Shown: piece by piece, positions 22,425-33,472 of the stretch
Layout of the letters: each line of letters opens with the position of its first letter
Position numbering within the stretch: the first letter of the stretch is position 1
Source: Aptenodytes patagonicus
Lineage: Eukaryota > Chordata > Aves > Sphenisciformes > Spheniscidae
DNA length: 64,000 nt
Assembly: GCF_965638725.1 (NCBI RefSeq)
Contig: NW_027472018.1
Location: 548,576 to 612,575, forward strand
Reading direction: 5' to 3'
Translations under genes and position numbers: made by a program
Notes under the pieces: generated by a model
What the model was told of the DNA's origin: nothing
Database searches by the model: none
What the model saw: only the letters and a program-made list of their open reading frames with translations

Positions 22425-22535
22425 ATGCACGGGGGCAGTGGTTCCCAGCCCACGGGTGCAGGATGCACCGGGGCAGCGGTTCCCAGCCCACGGGTGCGGG
22501 ATGCACCGGGGCAGCGGTTCCCAGCCCAGGACGCG
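22425..22535. repeat. 38-bp tandem repeat, about three copies
   Basis: Units contain GGTTCCCAGCCCACGGGTGC then GGGATGCACCGGGGCAGC, repeated with few changes. Confidence 0.85.
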
Positions 22536-25500
22536 TCCCTGTGCCCTGTGCCAGCAGGTCTGGGGGCCGCAGTGTGCGGAGAGCAGCTCTTGGCTCCCTG
22601 TGGCAGGAAAGTCCTTCGCTTGGCACCTCCTGCGCTGTGCCGAGGGGAGGTGATCTCCTCGGCACTGGGGGGTGTTCACGGCTTCCCCGTCTGCTGGGCT
22701 CCTCTCTGGCTTCTCTCCACCACGGGGGTTTTGCGGCGGTGCTGGTGCCCGGAGGAGCGCTGCCGGCTCCCTGCCAGCGCTGCCTGCGGCTCGGCAGCAC
22801 CCTGCCCTGCCAGGCTCTGCCCGCCGGGCCCTGGGCACCGGGATCCTCCACCTCCGCCTGCGGCTCCCCGGGAAAAAACCTCCTTCATCCCAGGCTGCTG
22901 GCGCAGGTCTCGCAGCTACGAGCTCTGCAGCAGCCCTGGGCCCCCCGCGGCCGGGCTGCTGGGGCTCCCCTCGTGCCGGGCACAGAAGGCTGATGCTGGT
23001 GCTGGGATTTTCGGGGCTGCTCGGGTGGGGGTGAGGAGCACGGAGCACAGCAGGGGAAGGGGTACCTCTCCGTGTAACCTGCTGGGGGGGGGGGAGAGCC
23101 CAAAGGGCTTTCCTTGAACGAGGATGGCGAAAGCACCGGCGCGGGCTGGCGGTCCCGGCACCTCGTGCCCTTTGCCCAGCCGGGAGAGGCAGGAGCGGCA
23201 GCAGCCGAGAGCCGCCCAGGGCTCCAGGCGAAGGAGGGATGGGTTTGTAACAGGGGGGCAGAGGCTGAGCCCGGCCGGTGCTCCCTCCTGGGGACCGGGG
23301 CCGGCTGCCCAGCACGCTCCCGGGGCACCGGTGCCTGTGGGGGCCCCGAGGCCGGCACAGGGAAGGGCTCCTGCCGTCCCTGTGCCGCAGGGGACCCGGC
23401 AGGTTCCATTGTATTTCCACCAACCTGAGATTTATGATTTCAGGGATTAGTTTAATTTAGCGCCTGGAACGTCGGGACGGGGGATCGCGCGGGTTGAGCA
23501 ATCACGGGGACGGTGCATCTGCTGGCAGCGCACTTTTAGGCGCCGTTTCATTAGCGGTCCCTGCACACCGTTATCTCGGCTGCGTGCCGGCCGCCCAACG
23601 TGCCGACGAGCACGGCCCGCTCCGTCCTGGTCAAACCTGCCGCGCTGAAACCCAGGGATTTGCAGGGCTTCTCAGCAGTTTTCCTCCCAGAGTTATTTAT
23701 CTTTGTCCATGTTTCCACCTGCGCAGCAGCAAGACCTCCGCGAAGCTTGTTCCTTCCCTGCCCGCGGCAAGAGAGAATCTTTCGGGTTTGTCCTGCCCGT
23801 GTGAGTTATGGCCGTGGTTTGCCCTTGTCGGCTGGCCGGAGCCCAGCGAGTGCCGGGGGAAAGCCGGGCCGGCTCCTGCCCCTCCTGTGGGGTGGCTGGA
23901 GACTCCCCAGGCTCTGCCCTGCGTCCCTGCAGCCGGCAGGTCCATCACCCTGTGGGACGCGCGGCGGAGGCGCGGGCCCCTCTCCCCACACCGTGGGTGC
24001 CCGGTGGGCACCTGCCTCCCCCGGGGCTCCCACCTCCTGAGCCCCTTTGCTCCTTTCCCCCCGCCCGCTCCTGCTCCAGAGAGGCAAAAACTCTGCATAA
24101 AAGCCTCTCAAGAGACACGTTTCTCACAGATTCTGCCCAAAGCCCTGCTCTCCTTGGTGCCCGGGACCCCCGCGGCAGCCAGGGCGTTTGCACGTTTCTG
24201 CTCCTTTGTGCAAGCGTTGCAGGTTTTTGGTCTTGCGCGCAGCTCTCCTCGCTTCCCCAGGGCCGCTGGGCTCATTAATTTCCCTCATTATGGCTCCCCG
24301 TGCTCCCAGGCAACATTTTTAGATGTTTGACCTATATGCAGAAGGTGATTTATTTTCCTGTTCGATGCCAGCCCGAACGGCAGCGTCCCTCCTCGGGGAG
24401 GCATGCGGATCCCGGGGCTGTTCCCTGGCGCTGCCATCGTTGGCTCCGGGAAGGACACGTCCCTTTCTGCCCTGCCCGGCCCCAGCTCTGCATCCCGGTC
24501 CCGGGCTGCTGCGGGTCCTGGGGCTGCCAGAGGCCGGTCCCCCGGGAGGGGACAGGTGACGCCGGGCGCCATCTCTGCCTGAGCCGAGGCGCTGGGGGAT
24601 GCAGTGGGTGCTGTGCTCCCCTCGCTGCCTGCTTCTGCCCATTGCAGAGTTGCTGGTAAAAATGGAAAGGGAACCAGCAAACAACTCTCGGCGATGCAGG
24701 GGCACCAGGGGAAACGTGCACGGCCCTTCCTGGGTCTCTGCCTGGATAGACCTGCCCCGTGCCCTGGCCTGGGGGGTTTGTAGGGGACGGTTCTCTGCTG
24801 AGCCTGCCCGAAGCTCTGGGGGAGTCTCAGCTGGGCCTTGGTCCCTCTCCTGGGTCTTGGCTCACCCTCAAGGCGCAGTCCCCGGGCGCGGGGTACGGTG
24901 CTGCCAACCCGAGACTTGCCCCATCCCAGCCGGAGTGGGACTGTCCTTGGGCTCGGGGACAGCGTGGCCGTGCCTGGGGGTTGCCTCTCTGCAAGGGGAG
25001 AGCGGCGAAGGGGGTCTCTGGCCAGTGCAGGGAGACGGTCGCCGCAGAGTGGCCTTGTGCCAGGGCAGGGGACCGGGCAGGGTCCTGCTCAGCGCCAGGG
25101 CAGGGAGGGGGCTCAGGGCGTTGGGGTACCAGGGCTGTGTCGTGCGTGGCACCGCTGGACACCAGAGCCGGCAGGGGCTGGCGGAGAGGGACCCCCGATC
25201 TGCTGGAGGTCCCCCCGGTTGTGGGACAAACGTCGCTGCCAGGGCTGCGGGTGCGGGGGGGTTGCCGGGGGAGGGTGCGGGCAGCAGGCTGGGGCTGAGC
25301 CAGGCTGGGGCACAGTGCTGCGCCCCGGGGTGCCCCTATCCCAGCACCCGCCAGGACTGCGGCTCCCAGCCAGCCGCGGGCGGGGAGGCACCCCGGGGCT
25401 GCCGGCACCCCGGCACTGGGCTGCCCTGCGGCCCTGGTACCCGGGTAACGACCCCCCCGGGACCCCGCTGCGCTGGCACCCCGCGCCCCCGAGCATCCCC

Positions 25501-25600
25501 AGCACCCCGACACCTCATGCACCCCCTCCCCTGCTACCCCGCGCCCCCGGCATCCCCGGTACCCCGGTGCCTCCAGCACCCCCGGCTCCTCCGGTCCCCA
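22536..25600. other. Gene-free stretch between TMEM176-like gene and KRAB cluster
   Basis: No exon with recognisable protein similarity. GC content rises steadily toward the CpG island at 25.6 kb. Confidence 0.5.
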
Positions 25601-25960
25601 GGACCGCTGCCCCCCGCCGCCGGTGCCCGGCTGGGCCGCCCCCCCCCCGGGCGGCGCCTCCTCCCCGCGTCGGGCGGTGGCTCCGGCGGCGGCGGGGGAA
25701 GATGGCGGCGGGGACCGCGCCGCGGGTAGGGCCGGGCCGGGCCGGGCCGGGGGGATGCGGGGCCGGGACCGGGGCCGGGGGGGGGCTGCCGGGGAGCGGG
25801 GCCGGGCGCAGCCGCGGCCCCGGCCCTTTGTCTGGGCCCCGCTCGGCGGGGACGCGGCTCCGCGCCCTCCCGTTGTCCGCCGCCGGCTCCGCGGGCTCCC
25901 CCAGCGGGGTCCCGGCCCCCGGCACCCCCCGGCCCCGCAGCCCCTGCCCGGTGCCCGGGG
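25600..25960 (+). promoter_or_regulatory. CpG-island promoter of the KRAB-TIGD gene
   Basis: Very dense CpG on both sides of the first coding exon. Intron 1 begins with a GGGCC pentanucleotide run (about 25730-25751). The TISU element at 25698 implies that transcription starts only a few tens of bases before the ATG. Confidence 0.7.
25698..25709 (+). promoter_or_regulatory. TISU / YY1 element spanning the start codon
   Basis: GAAGATGGCGGC fits the TISU consensus SAASATGGCGGC exactly. In known genes this element binds YY1 for transcription and directs initiation on mRNAs with very short 5' leaders. Here it supports the ATG at 25702 as the true start of the KRAB-TIGD reading frame. Confidence 0.8.
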
Positions 25961-28900
25961 CGGGCGGGCTGAGCCGGGCTGGCGCAGGCTGTTTTCCAGG
26001 AGCCGGTGACCTTCGAGGATGTGGCCGTCGTCTTCTCGGCGGAGGAGTGGAGGGGGCTGGTGGGGTGGCAGAAGGGGCTCTACAAGGACATGATGATGGA
26101 GAACTACCAGCTGATCGCGTCCCTGGGTAAGAGTCCCCCCGTCACGTCACATCCCATCCCCATCCCCATCCCGTCCCACCCCATCCCATCCCATCCCGTC
26201 CCACCCCATCCCCATTCCATCCCCATCCCGTCCCATCCCCATCCCGTCCCACCCCATCCCCATTCCATCCCCATCCCGTCCCATCCCCATCCCATCCCAC
26301 CCCATCCCCATCCTGTCCCACCCCATCCCCATCCCGTCCCACCCCATCCCCATTCCATCCCCATCCCGTCCCATCCCCATCCCATCCCACCCCATCCCTA
26401 TCCCATCCCCATCCCCATCCCCATCCCCATCCCATCCCCATCCCATCCCACCCCACCCCATCCCCATCCCATCCTGTCCCACCCCATCCCATCCCATCCC
26501 AGGGACCCATCCCGGGGCCGGGGGGATGTTGTGTGCCCCACATCCAGCCACCCCCTGACCCCCTCCCCCCCGCCCTCTGCTTCTGGGCCCATTTGGGGGG
26601 CTGCTGTTAAACAGCCCCTCCTGGAGCTGGGACTGCGGGAAGGAGCCGGAGGCCGGCGGGGACGGAGCAGGGGTGGTGGCGGTGGCCGGCGGGATGAGAT
26701 GTGGCAGGGACGCGGCAGAGGGGTGTCTCAGGGGAGTGAGGAGGGGGGCTGGGTCCTGCAGGGGCTGCCCCACGGCTCTCCCCTGCCCTGGGCAGCTCCC
26801 CCTGTGCCGAGCATGAAGCACCCCGGGCTCTCCCCAAAGCGCCCGAGCAGGACGGCGCCAGGGGAGAGGCTGGTGCAAGCGGTGCGGCCGCCCGTGGGGG
26901 CTGCAGGGGCATCTGGCTGTTGCGTTGGGGCTGCGGCGTGGAGGGGATCCCCCCACTCCCACTGGGGACGTCGGAGCGGTACGGCTGCGGTGGCAGGGTC
27001 TCCGCAAAACCTGCCTGCGCGGAGCTGCCCTTCTCTCCCCGGAGCAGGCTCAGCTTGCCCCAAGCCCGAGGTGGTCCTGAAGCTGGAGCGAGGGGAAGAG
27101 CCGCACCTGGGGGACCCCCCAGCTGCGCCCACGGGAGGGAGCCTGCAAGCCCCCGGCACAGGTGAGCGGCACGCTGGCCGCTGCTGCCCACCCTGCCCCG
27201 GTCGGGGCTGGCGGCGGCTGGCTGACGTCTCTCCCCGTGCTGCGTTCACCGCGCGGCAGGGCCAAGCTGCCCCTTCCCATCTCCTGTGCCGGTCTCTCCC
27301 AGCTCAGGATGGCGTGGCTGGGGCGGCAGCGGGGGCCGGCTGCTCCGCGAGCCGGGCTGGGAGCTGAGCCGAGACCTCACCAGCGAGGAGCTGGGGTGCC
27401 GAGCGGCACGTGCAGGGCAGGATCCGGCCAGAGGCAGCGGCGCACCCCGTGATCGCCCGGCGAGGCCGTAGTGCCGAGGCAGGTCCGCGGCCAGGACAGG
27501 AGGGCGGCAAGCCAGCAGGTCTGGGTCAGGGTGGTGCGAAGCCGGAGCAGGCGCAGGGAGCAGGGACGCATCTGCGGCTCCTCGGCTCCGGGCAGCTCCC
27601 GAGGGAGAGGAGGGGCCGGTCCTGCCTGCCAGGTCTCCTTACAGCGGCGCTTATCGGCGCAGGAGCTGACCTTGTCCTTGGCCAGCGAGGGGGACGCGTG
27701 CCGGGCCTGAGGCTGCCGCCCCGGCGGCTCTGGGGGAGGGAGGTCGCCCCAGGGCGCTGGGGGTCTCTCGCAGAGCCATGCCCGGCTAGGCAGAGGTGTG
27801 AGCAGCTCCCCGGCCGTGCCCGAGAGTGGACCGGGGACACGGTCTCTTCTGGGGGTGACCCTCGGCTGCCCCGAGCCCTGGCTGCTTTCCTGACCCTCTG
27901 CCTCTCCGTCCGGCACTGCGGGCCCGACTCTGCCTGCGAGCCCCTGGCTCACCTCCTCAGCCCCTTCCCCACCTTTCCGCGCACATCTCGGCACGGGAGG
28001 CCGAGCCCTACCCAGAGGAGCGCTGCCGGGGTGCCGTGCCGGGCCCCACTGCTGGCAGAGCCGGCTGCCTGTGGGAGGGCTGCAACCCCCAGCCCCTCGT
28101 GGCACGGGGGTCCGGCGGGGCAGGGCAGCGGTGCCGTGGCTCTCCTCCCTGTGCCGGAGGCGCTTGGGGGGCTCCTGCCTGCAGCACGGGGAGCTGCCTC
28201 TGCCTTTCTCCAGCTGCCTACGTGCCTCGGTTTCCCCATTTGCAAATGGGGACAGTGTCACTCACCCCCCTCCCGGGGGGCTGAGAGCAGAAAGGTCCTT
28301 GCAGGGGTCTTTGCAGGGGGCCCGGAGCTGGGGGTCGAGGAGGGGCCCTCGGGAGAGGGGGCGAGGGCAGCGAGGCTCTGCGCCCGCCCCGGAGCCCGAC
28401 CAGGGATGTCTCTTGCAGTGGACTCCCCCAGACGCCGGCTCTCCGGCTGCCCCACCGCCACCTCCAAGAGGAAGGAGCTCTCCCTGGCCGACCGGGTGAA
28501 GCTGCTGCAGGCGCTGGAGTCATCCTCCGCCTCCCTCTCCAGCGTGGCCAAGCTCTTCGGCATCTCCAAGAGCCAGGCGGGCAGGATCGGCCGCTGCCGG
28601 GAGCAGATCCTGGCCGACTGGCGCACCAACGCCAACCCGCTGCGCAAGCACAAGCGGGAGGGCAAAGGCGGGGAGGTGGAGAACGCGCTCTTCGCCTGGT
28701 TCCGGCAGGCGCTGGCCCGCGGCGAGCGCCTCTCGGGGCCCATCCTGAAGGCCAAGGCGGAGGAGATGGCCCTGAGCTTGGGACGGGACTTCGAGGCCAC
28801 CGACGGCTGGCTGTGCCGGTGGAAGACCCGCCACAACATTGTCTTCAAGCGGCACCAGGGCGAGAAGGCGGACGCGGACGTCGGCAGCGCCCAGAGCTGG

Positions 28901-30010
28901 GTGAGCGAGGTGCTGCCCGCCCTCCTGGCCAGCTACCGCGCCCAGGACATCTTCAGCACGGAGGAGACGGGGCTGCGGTACCGCAGCTACCCGGCGCGGG
29001 CGCAGGCCCCCGGGGACCTCCAGGGGCTGGGCAGCAAGAGGGCCCGGGACCGCGTCTCCGTCCTCTGCTGCACCAACCACACTGGCACGGAGAAGCGGCG
29101 CTTGCTGGTGGTGGGCAGGAGCCGGCGGCTGCGCTGCCTGCCCAAGGACCCGCGCGCGCTGCCTGTCACCTACGCCAGCTCGGCCAACGCGTGGGTGACG
29201 GCGCGCATCTTCCAGGAGTGGATCCTGCGGTGGGACCGGGAGCTTTGCCGCCACCGCCGCAGGGTCGTGCTCTTCGTGGGCCGCAGCAGCGCCCACCCCC
29301 CCCAGCTGAGGGCCAAGCTGTGCAACATCAGGCTGGTTTTCTTCCCCCCCGACGCCTCCAGCGTCACCCAGCCCATGGACGTGGGCGTCATCCCCAACCT
29401 GAAGGGCCACTACTGGGCACTGGTGCTGGCCAGGGCGGCGCAGGACCCGGCACTAGCCCAGGCGGGGCGGGCGGCCGAGGTCGCCGGCCGGGTGACGCTG
29501 CTGGACGCCATCTACCTCCTGCACAAGGCCTGGAGACTGGTGCAGTCGGCCACGGTGCAGAGCTGCTTCTGGAAAGCCGTCTTCCACCTGGCGCCGCCGG
29601 AGCGGCGGGAGGCTGACCTGCCGCCGCTGGCGGACGTGCCGCGGCCGCCCTTCATCAGCGAGCGGGAATTCCTGGCCTTCGTCGGCATGGATGCGGCGGA
29701 GCTGTCCGTGGGCGAGGCGGCGGGCGAGGCTTGCTCTCTGGCACAGCGGGGCCGGTGGGAGACAGGGGCTGTGGGCGGGGAGGAGGAGGAGGAGGAGGAG
29801 GGTGAGCCGGAGGCTGGGAGCCCCGTCACGGCCACCGAGGCGCTGGCCGGGCTGTCCGCAGCCATGAAGTGGTGCCAGCTCCACGGGCTGGTCTACCACT
29901 GGGAGCGGCTGCTGGAGACGGAGAGCACCCTGCGGATGGCCGTCGTGGCCGAGGCTGCCCAGGGCGCGCTCCCGGCGTGCACTGGCTACGCGCCCGGCAC
30001 GGTGCCGTAG
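25702..30010 (+). CDS. KRAB domain fused to Tigger/CENP-B-type transposase-derived protein (KRAB-TIGD)
   Basis: Predicted 618-residue nuclear repressor made of four exons: 25702-25725 (MAAGTAPR), 26000-26126 (KRAB A box), 27048-27161 (acidic linker) and 28419-30010 (transposase). Junction phases are 0-0, 1-1 and 1-1, so the frame passes unbroken to the TAG at 30008-30010. The KRAB box (residues 9-51) has [13 protein letters not shown] and MMMENY. The linker has [16 protein letters not shown]. The last exon has a CENP-B-type helix-turn-helix (about 105-155), a second CENP-B-type DNA-binding helix bundle (about 170-235), a DDE domain (about 255-460) and an acidic Glu run before the C-terminal helix. 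Closest by eye is TIGD4/TIGD3 of the human TIGD family. KRAB normally recruits TRIM28, so the inference is a sequence-specific silencer using an old transposase DNA-binding domain. Two separate genes with an unseen ending for the KRAB exons is the alternative. Confidence 0.88.
26000..26126 (+). CDS. KRAB A-box exon of the KRAB-TIGD gene
   Basis: Exactly 127 bp, the standard KRAB-A exon length, between GTTTTCCAG and GTAAGAG, entering in phase 0 and leaving in phase 1. Key residues are present: DV at positions 6-7 of the box, EEW, and the [13 protein letters not shown] end. Substitutions such as VVFSAEEW keep the hydrophobic pattern. Confidence 0.95.
26140..26510. repeat. (CCATC)n-type compound microsatellite just after the KRAB donor
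   Basis: About 370 bp of CCCATCCCATCC and CCCCATCCCGTCCCA units begin within 20 bp of the splice donor. The whole tract is pyrimidine-rich on the plus strand and G-rich on the minus strand. Confidence 0.95.
27048..27161 (+). CDS. Linker exon of the KRAB-TIGD gene
   Basis: A 114-bp exon, phase 1 to 1, acceptor CCCGGAGCAG, donor CACAG|GTGAGC. It reads [20 protein letters not shown] then Pro/Gly-rich residues, the usual sequel to a KRAB A exon in this gene family. L-K-L-E is a possible SUMO acceptor motif. Confidence 0.9.
28222..28262 (+). mobile_element. MIR SINE fragment
   Basis: CCTCGGTTTCCCCATTTGCA then AATGGGGACA match the conserved MIR segment (CCTCAGTTTCCCCATCTGTA, then AAATGGGGA). It lies 0.16 kb before the transposase exon, inside the intron. 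Confidence 0.7.
28419..30010 (+). CDS. Tigger-derived (TIGD4-like) transposase exon
   Basis: A single 1592-bp exon, acceptor CTCTTGCAG, entered in phase 1 (completing GTG), stop TAG. Motifs in order: [15 protein letters not shown] and [13 protein letters not shown] (N-terminal helix-turn-helix), [12 protein letters not shown] with [13 protein letters not shown] (CENP-B-type second DNA-binding part), [92 protein letters not shown]. In active Tigger elements the first two catalytic Asp lie in the positions here occupied by Glu (28961-28963) and Gly (29279-29281); the third Asp (29378-29380) is kept. The frame is intact over 530 codons, which argues for selection on the protein rather than a fossil. 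Confidence 0.95.
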
Positions 30011-33000
30011 GCGGGAGGTCGGCGCGTGCCAGGGCCTTGATGGCCTTGGGTAGAGTAGGAGGGAGGGAGGGTGCGGGACGGATCCTGCAGCACCTCCCTG
30101 GGAGCGGCACCTTGCTGCGTCCCCCTCGCCCTGCCCGGCGGCGGGGGCTGGCCGGGGCAGGGGGGGGGTCCTGAGGGGCTGGGCGGTGTTCGTGTGCCGT
30201 GGGTTAGGCTGCAGGGTCGACGGTGAGCGACCGCAGCGAAGGGGAGGGCAGCGGGGAGGCAGGGGGGCTGCAGGGACCAAGGATGCTCAGGGGGGCTGCG
30301 CTGTGCCCCAGCCTGGGACCACCCCGGGGCCTTGCCCCGGGACACCCCCTTGCAAAGGGTGCTCTCCCGGGCTGTGTCCTCGGGAAGCCGTCGTTCCCGG
30401 ACCAGTCCTGTCCGTCCCGAGGGAGTCGCCGCTCTCTGGACTGGGTTTGCAGCTGAACTCGGCTTGCTCAGCCGGAGACGGCCACTGGAGAAGCTTGGGC
30501 GAGGCTGTTGCAGGAGATGGTGGGGCAAAGCAGAGCTCATCTCTTCCCCGGGGTCCCAGCAGGGAGGAGGCCAGCAGCCGCTCCAGGTCCCACGCAGCCG
30601 AGGTGGCCCTGGGCACCTCCAGGCTCTGGGGCTGGGGTGGGACGAGGTGGCTCTGTGGGTGCCTGTCCCAGCATCCCCGGGGGTCCCTGGTCCCCGGGGC
30701 TCTGAGCCCCTCTCCCGGCAGGGCTGCTGCGGCTCCTGGGGCTGCAGCCCCGGGGAGGGGACAGTCCCGTCCTGTGCCACCCCCATGCCAGGGGACTCGC
30801 CAGGGCTCCGGCCCCGCAGTGCTCTGCCCCTGGCCGATCTGCGCTCTGTCAGATCTGCTCCCAGCCCAAAAGATTCCCAAAGCAGTACCCCGCGGGGCAG
30901 GAGGGGGGGGGGGGGGTCTGTCCCCAGCAGCCTCTGTCCTCGGCGGGAGGGTTGTACAAAGCTCACGGTGCTGCCTGGGACGGGGGACGAGAGACGGTGC
31001 TGCTCCGGGGTTTGCCTTAAACACCCAAGCCCTGCCGTAGCATCCCGGTTCCCCACCAAAGTGCCGCATCTCCCACCGGAGCGTTTGGCGGCCGCCTGTG
31101 CCGCAGGGGCCTGCCCCCACGCGCTGGCAGGACGCCCGGGGCAGGCAGGGCTGCAGGCGGCGACCGTGCTGCTGGCGAAATCCGGGCCGTGCCGAGCAGC
31201 CGGGGCGTCCGCGGGGCCCTGGGAGCTTTCGGGCGTTCTGGTAACATGGGGTCTGTTGTGTTTGTCCTGCTGATGTGGGGTTTTCTGTGCTTACCCTCCT
31301 TCTCTCCTGACCCCCCCCCCCCCCCGTGCCCGTCGGATGCCCTGCGGTCCCGTGCTGTTCCGGGCTGGCAGCCTGACCCCGCGGGAGCGGGATGTCCCCT
31401 CGGGCCCCACCGGCGCGGGGCCGTGCGGTGCAGGGACACGGACACGCCGCCCAGGGACAGCACAGCCCCGTCCCTGGCTGCAGGGGTTGCTGCAGGTCCC
31501 GTAGCGCCCCGAGTTTCCAGGGGGATGTGGGTGCACCGGTGGCTGCGGGTGCAGGGGGGGGTGCCCGGCTCCAGCCCTCTCCCTGCTGCCCGCGGCGCCG
31601 GGCCCTGCCCGTGCTGTGTCCCCGGGGAGAAGAAGGGAGGGAAGGGTGCGTCCCTCCTGGCCTCGCCGGCCACAGCCATCGGCCGGGAACCCGCAGCCCC
31701 CTGGGCTGGGGGCAGCGAAGGTAGGGGGGGGCCCCAGGCGGGGGGGGGGGGGAACGACAGCGGGGGAACGACGGGGGGAAGGCCAAAACTGGGGGGGGGG
31801 GAGCAATGAATTGAGTGGGTTTGGGCAGTGCCCGCTGAGCAGGCAGGGAGAGCAGAGCCCCCCTGCACCCCCCAGCCGGCGGCGGCGGGGCTCGCCCAGG
31901 GCGAGGGCGCAGGGGAGATGGGGGCCTCGGTGGGTGTAGGGAAATAACGAGATCGGCGAGGAGGATTGTAAACACGCTCGGGTGACGCTGGGGCGTCGAA
32001 AAAACACATGTATCGTACTAAATGTCGTTCGGCCCCGTGTGTTGGCCAAGTAGAACATCTGTGTTTAGATAACGCAGGCCCGCGGTAGACTCGGAGGCAC
32101 CCTACGGAACGTGCTTGAGATTCCTGCCCTGCTACGGGAAAGATCAAAGCGCGGTGGTAAACCACGCCTGCGCAAATCCCTGGTAAACAGCCGAAAACGG
32201 CAGGTTCGGCCATCCTCCGGCACGGACCGAGCCCCGCGGTGCCCGCGTCCCCGCTCGTGTGCCTCTGCCCGGTCCCCCCCGTTGGCGAGGTAACGGAAAT
32301 AAATTTACTCTTTGCATTTCATCCGTGGTTTTGTGGTTGTTCGTGCATCCTGCCTGTGCCGGCTCACCCAGTGGGTGCCGGTGGGGGGAGGTGCCCTGTG
32401 GCACCACGGTTCTCCCGGCTGTGCCACGCCGCGGCCCCAGGCGAGCCGGGCGTCCCCGCACCGTGAGCAGCCGGCAGGACCTTGCCGGCAGAACCCAGCC
32501 CCGGGGCCGGCCGCCTTCTGCTCTGGTCTCTGCCGTAGACTGGCCAGTGCTCAGCACCAGCACAGCCTGTGTGCCGGCTGCGGACGTGCCTCGGTGCCGG
32601 GAATGGACCGTCCCGGGGTCCGTCCCCCCCCCCCCAGGGACACCCCTCCCCGGCAGTCCTGTCGGGGGGGGCTGTGAGAAGGGAGAGGGCCTGCAGCTGC
32701 TGGCCCCACCAGAGAGTCCTGGGGGGAAGGGGGAGACGCAGCCCCCCCTGGCCCCCGTATTGTGCCACAGAAGGGACGGGCTGCACCAGTGCTTCCCCTT
32801 GGGGACTTTCCCACCCGAAGCCCACGCATTTTCCCAGGGGCACTGGGAAGCCCAAGGGCTGGTGGGCTTCGCTTCCCTCGGGGGGCTGGGGGCGGCTTGC
32901 GAAGCCCGGGGGGGTGGTAGCAGATCCGCCCCCCCCCCAGGTCCGCTGGGTGCAGGGGTGAGCTGTGGGGTGAGCCGTGGGGTGAGCCATGGGGTGCCGG

Positions 33001-33373
33001 CTGCCTCCCCCGGCACCAGGGCCATTCCCTCTCACCGGGGTCTGTCCCTGCACCGCGGGGACGGTGCCCAGGGTGGCACAGAGGGGTCCTGCCGCGCTGG
33101 CACACTGCAGGCAGGGCTCAGCTCGCTCAGGCCGCGCTCGGGGCTGAAGGAGAGACCCGTGGTGGCACCAGCATGGTGCCAAGCCCGCGGTGACACATCC
33201 CTCTCCCCGGCTTGGAGATGCACTGACGCAGCCTCTGCTCCGCTGGAGACGGGTCGAAGCAGGCAGAGGTCTGCCCGCAGTGCCTGGTGCGGGCAGCGCA
33301 ACGAGCTCTTCGCCAGCACAAGGGCAGCGTGGCGTTGGGCTGCCTGCGCCCTGCCCACCCCGAGCCGGGTGGG
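30011..33373. other. 3' flank of KRAB-TIGD and gene-free stretch
   Basis: Probable 3' untranslated region followed by intergenic DNA. No conserved exon seen. A short hydrophobic open frame at 31245 (MGSVVFVLLMWGFLCLPS) looks like chance. Confidence 0.5.
32298..32303 (+). terminator. Possible polyadenylation signal AATAAA
   Basis: AATAAA followed about 25 bp later by a T/G-rich stretch (TGGTTTTGTGGTTGTTCG) has the layout of a functional poly(A) site. It would give the KRAB-TIGD mRNA a 3' UTR of about 2.3 kb if no nearer site is used. Confidence 0.45.
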
Positions 33374-33472
33374 CTCGAGGAACGGGCAGAGCCGGCAGAA
33401 CGGCTGGCGGAAGGGCGAAGGAGCTTCTCCGGGACGTGGTGATGGAGAACGACCGCCTCACGGCCTCGCTGG
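33374..33472 (+). pseudogene. Dead KRAB A exon (relic B)
   Basis: The second half reads RDVVMENDRLTASLA, plainly the end of a KRAB A box. The first half survives only in another frame (EERAEPAERLAEG, from an [14 protein letters not shown] ancestor), so at least one frameshift separates them. EEW has become EER. The splice donor is destroyed: CTGG is followed by CCAAGG where the gene at 36532 has GTAAGG. No associated finger exon is visible downstream. Confidence 0.8.

Noticed and set aside
31245-31340. Signal-peptide-like frame MGSVVFVLLMWGFLCLPS
   Set aside because: It runs straight into a poly-C/poly-Pro tract and no downstream exon supports a secreted protein.
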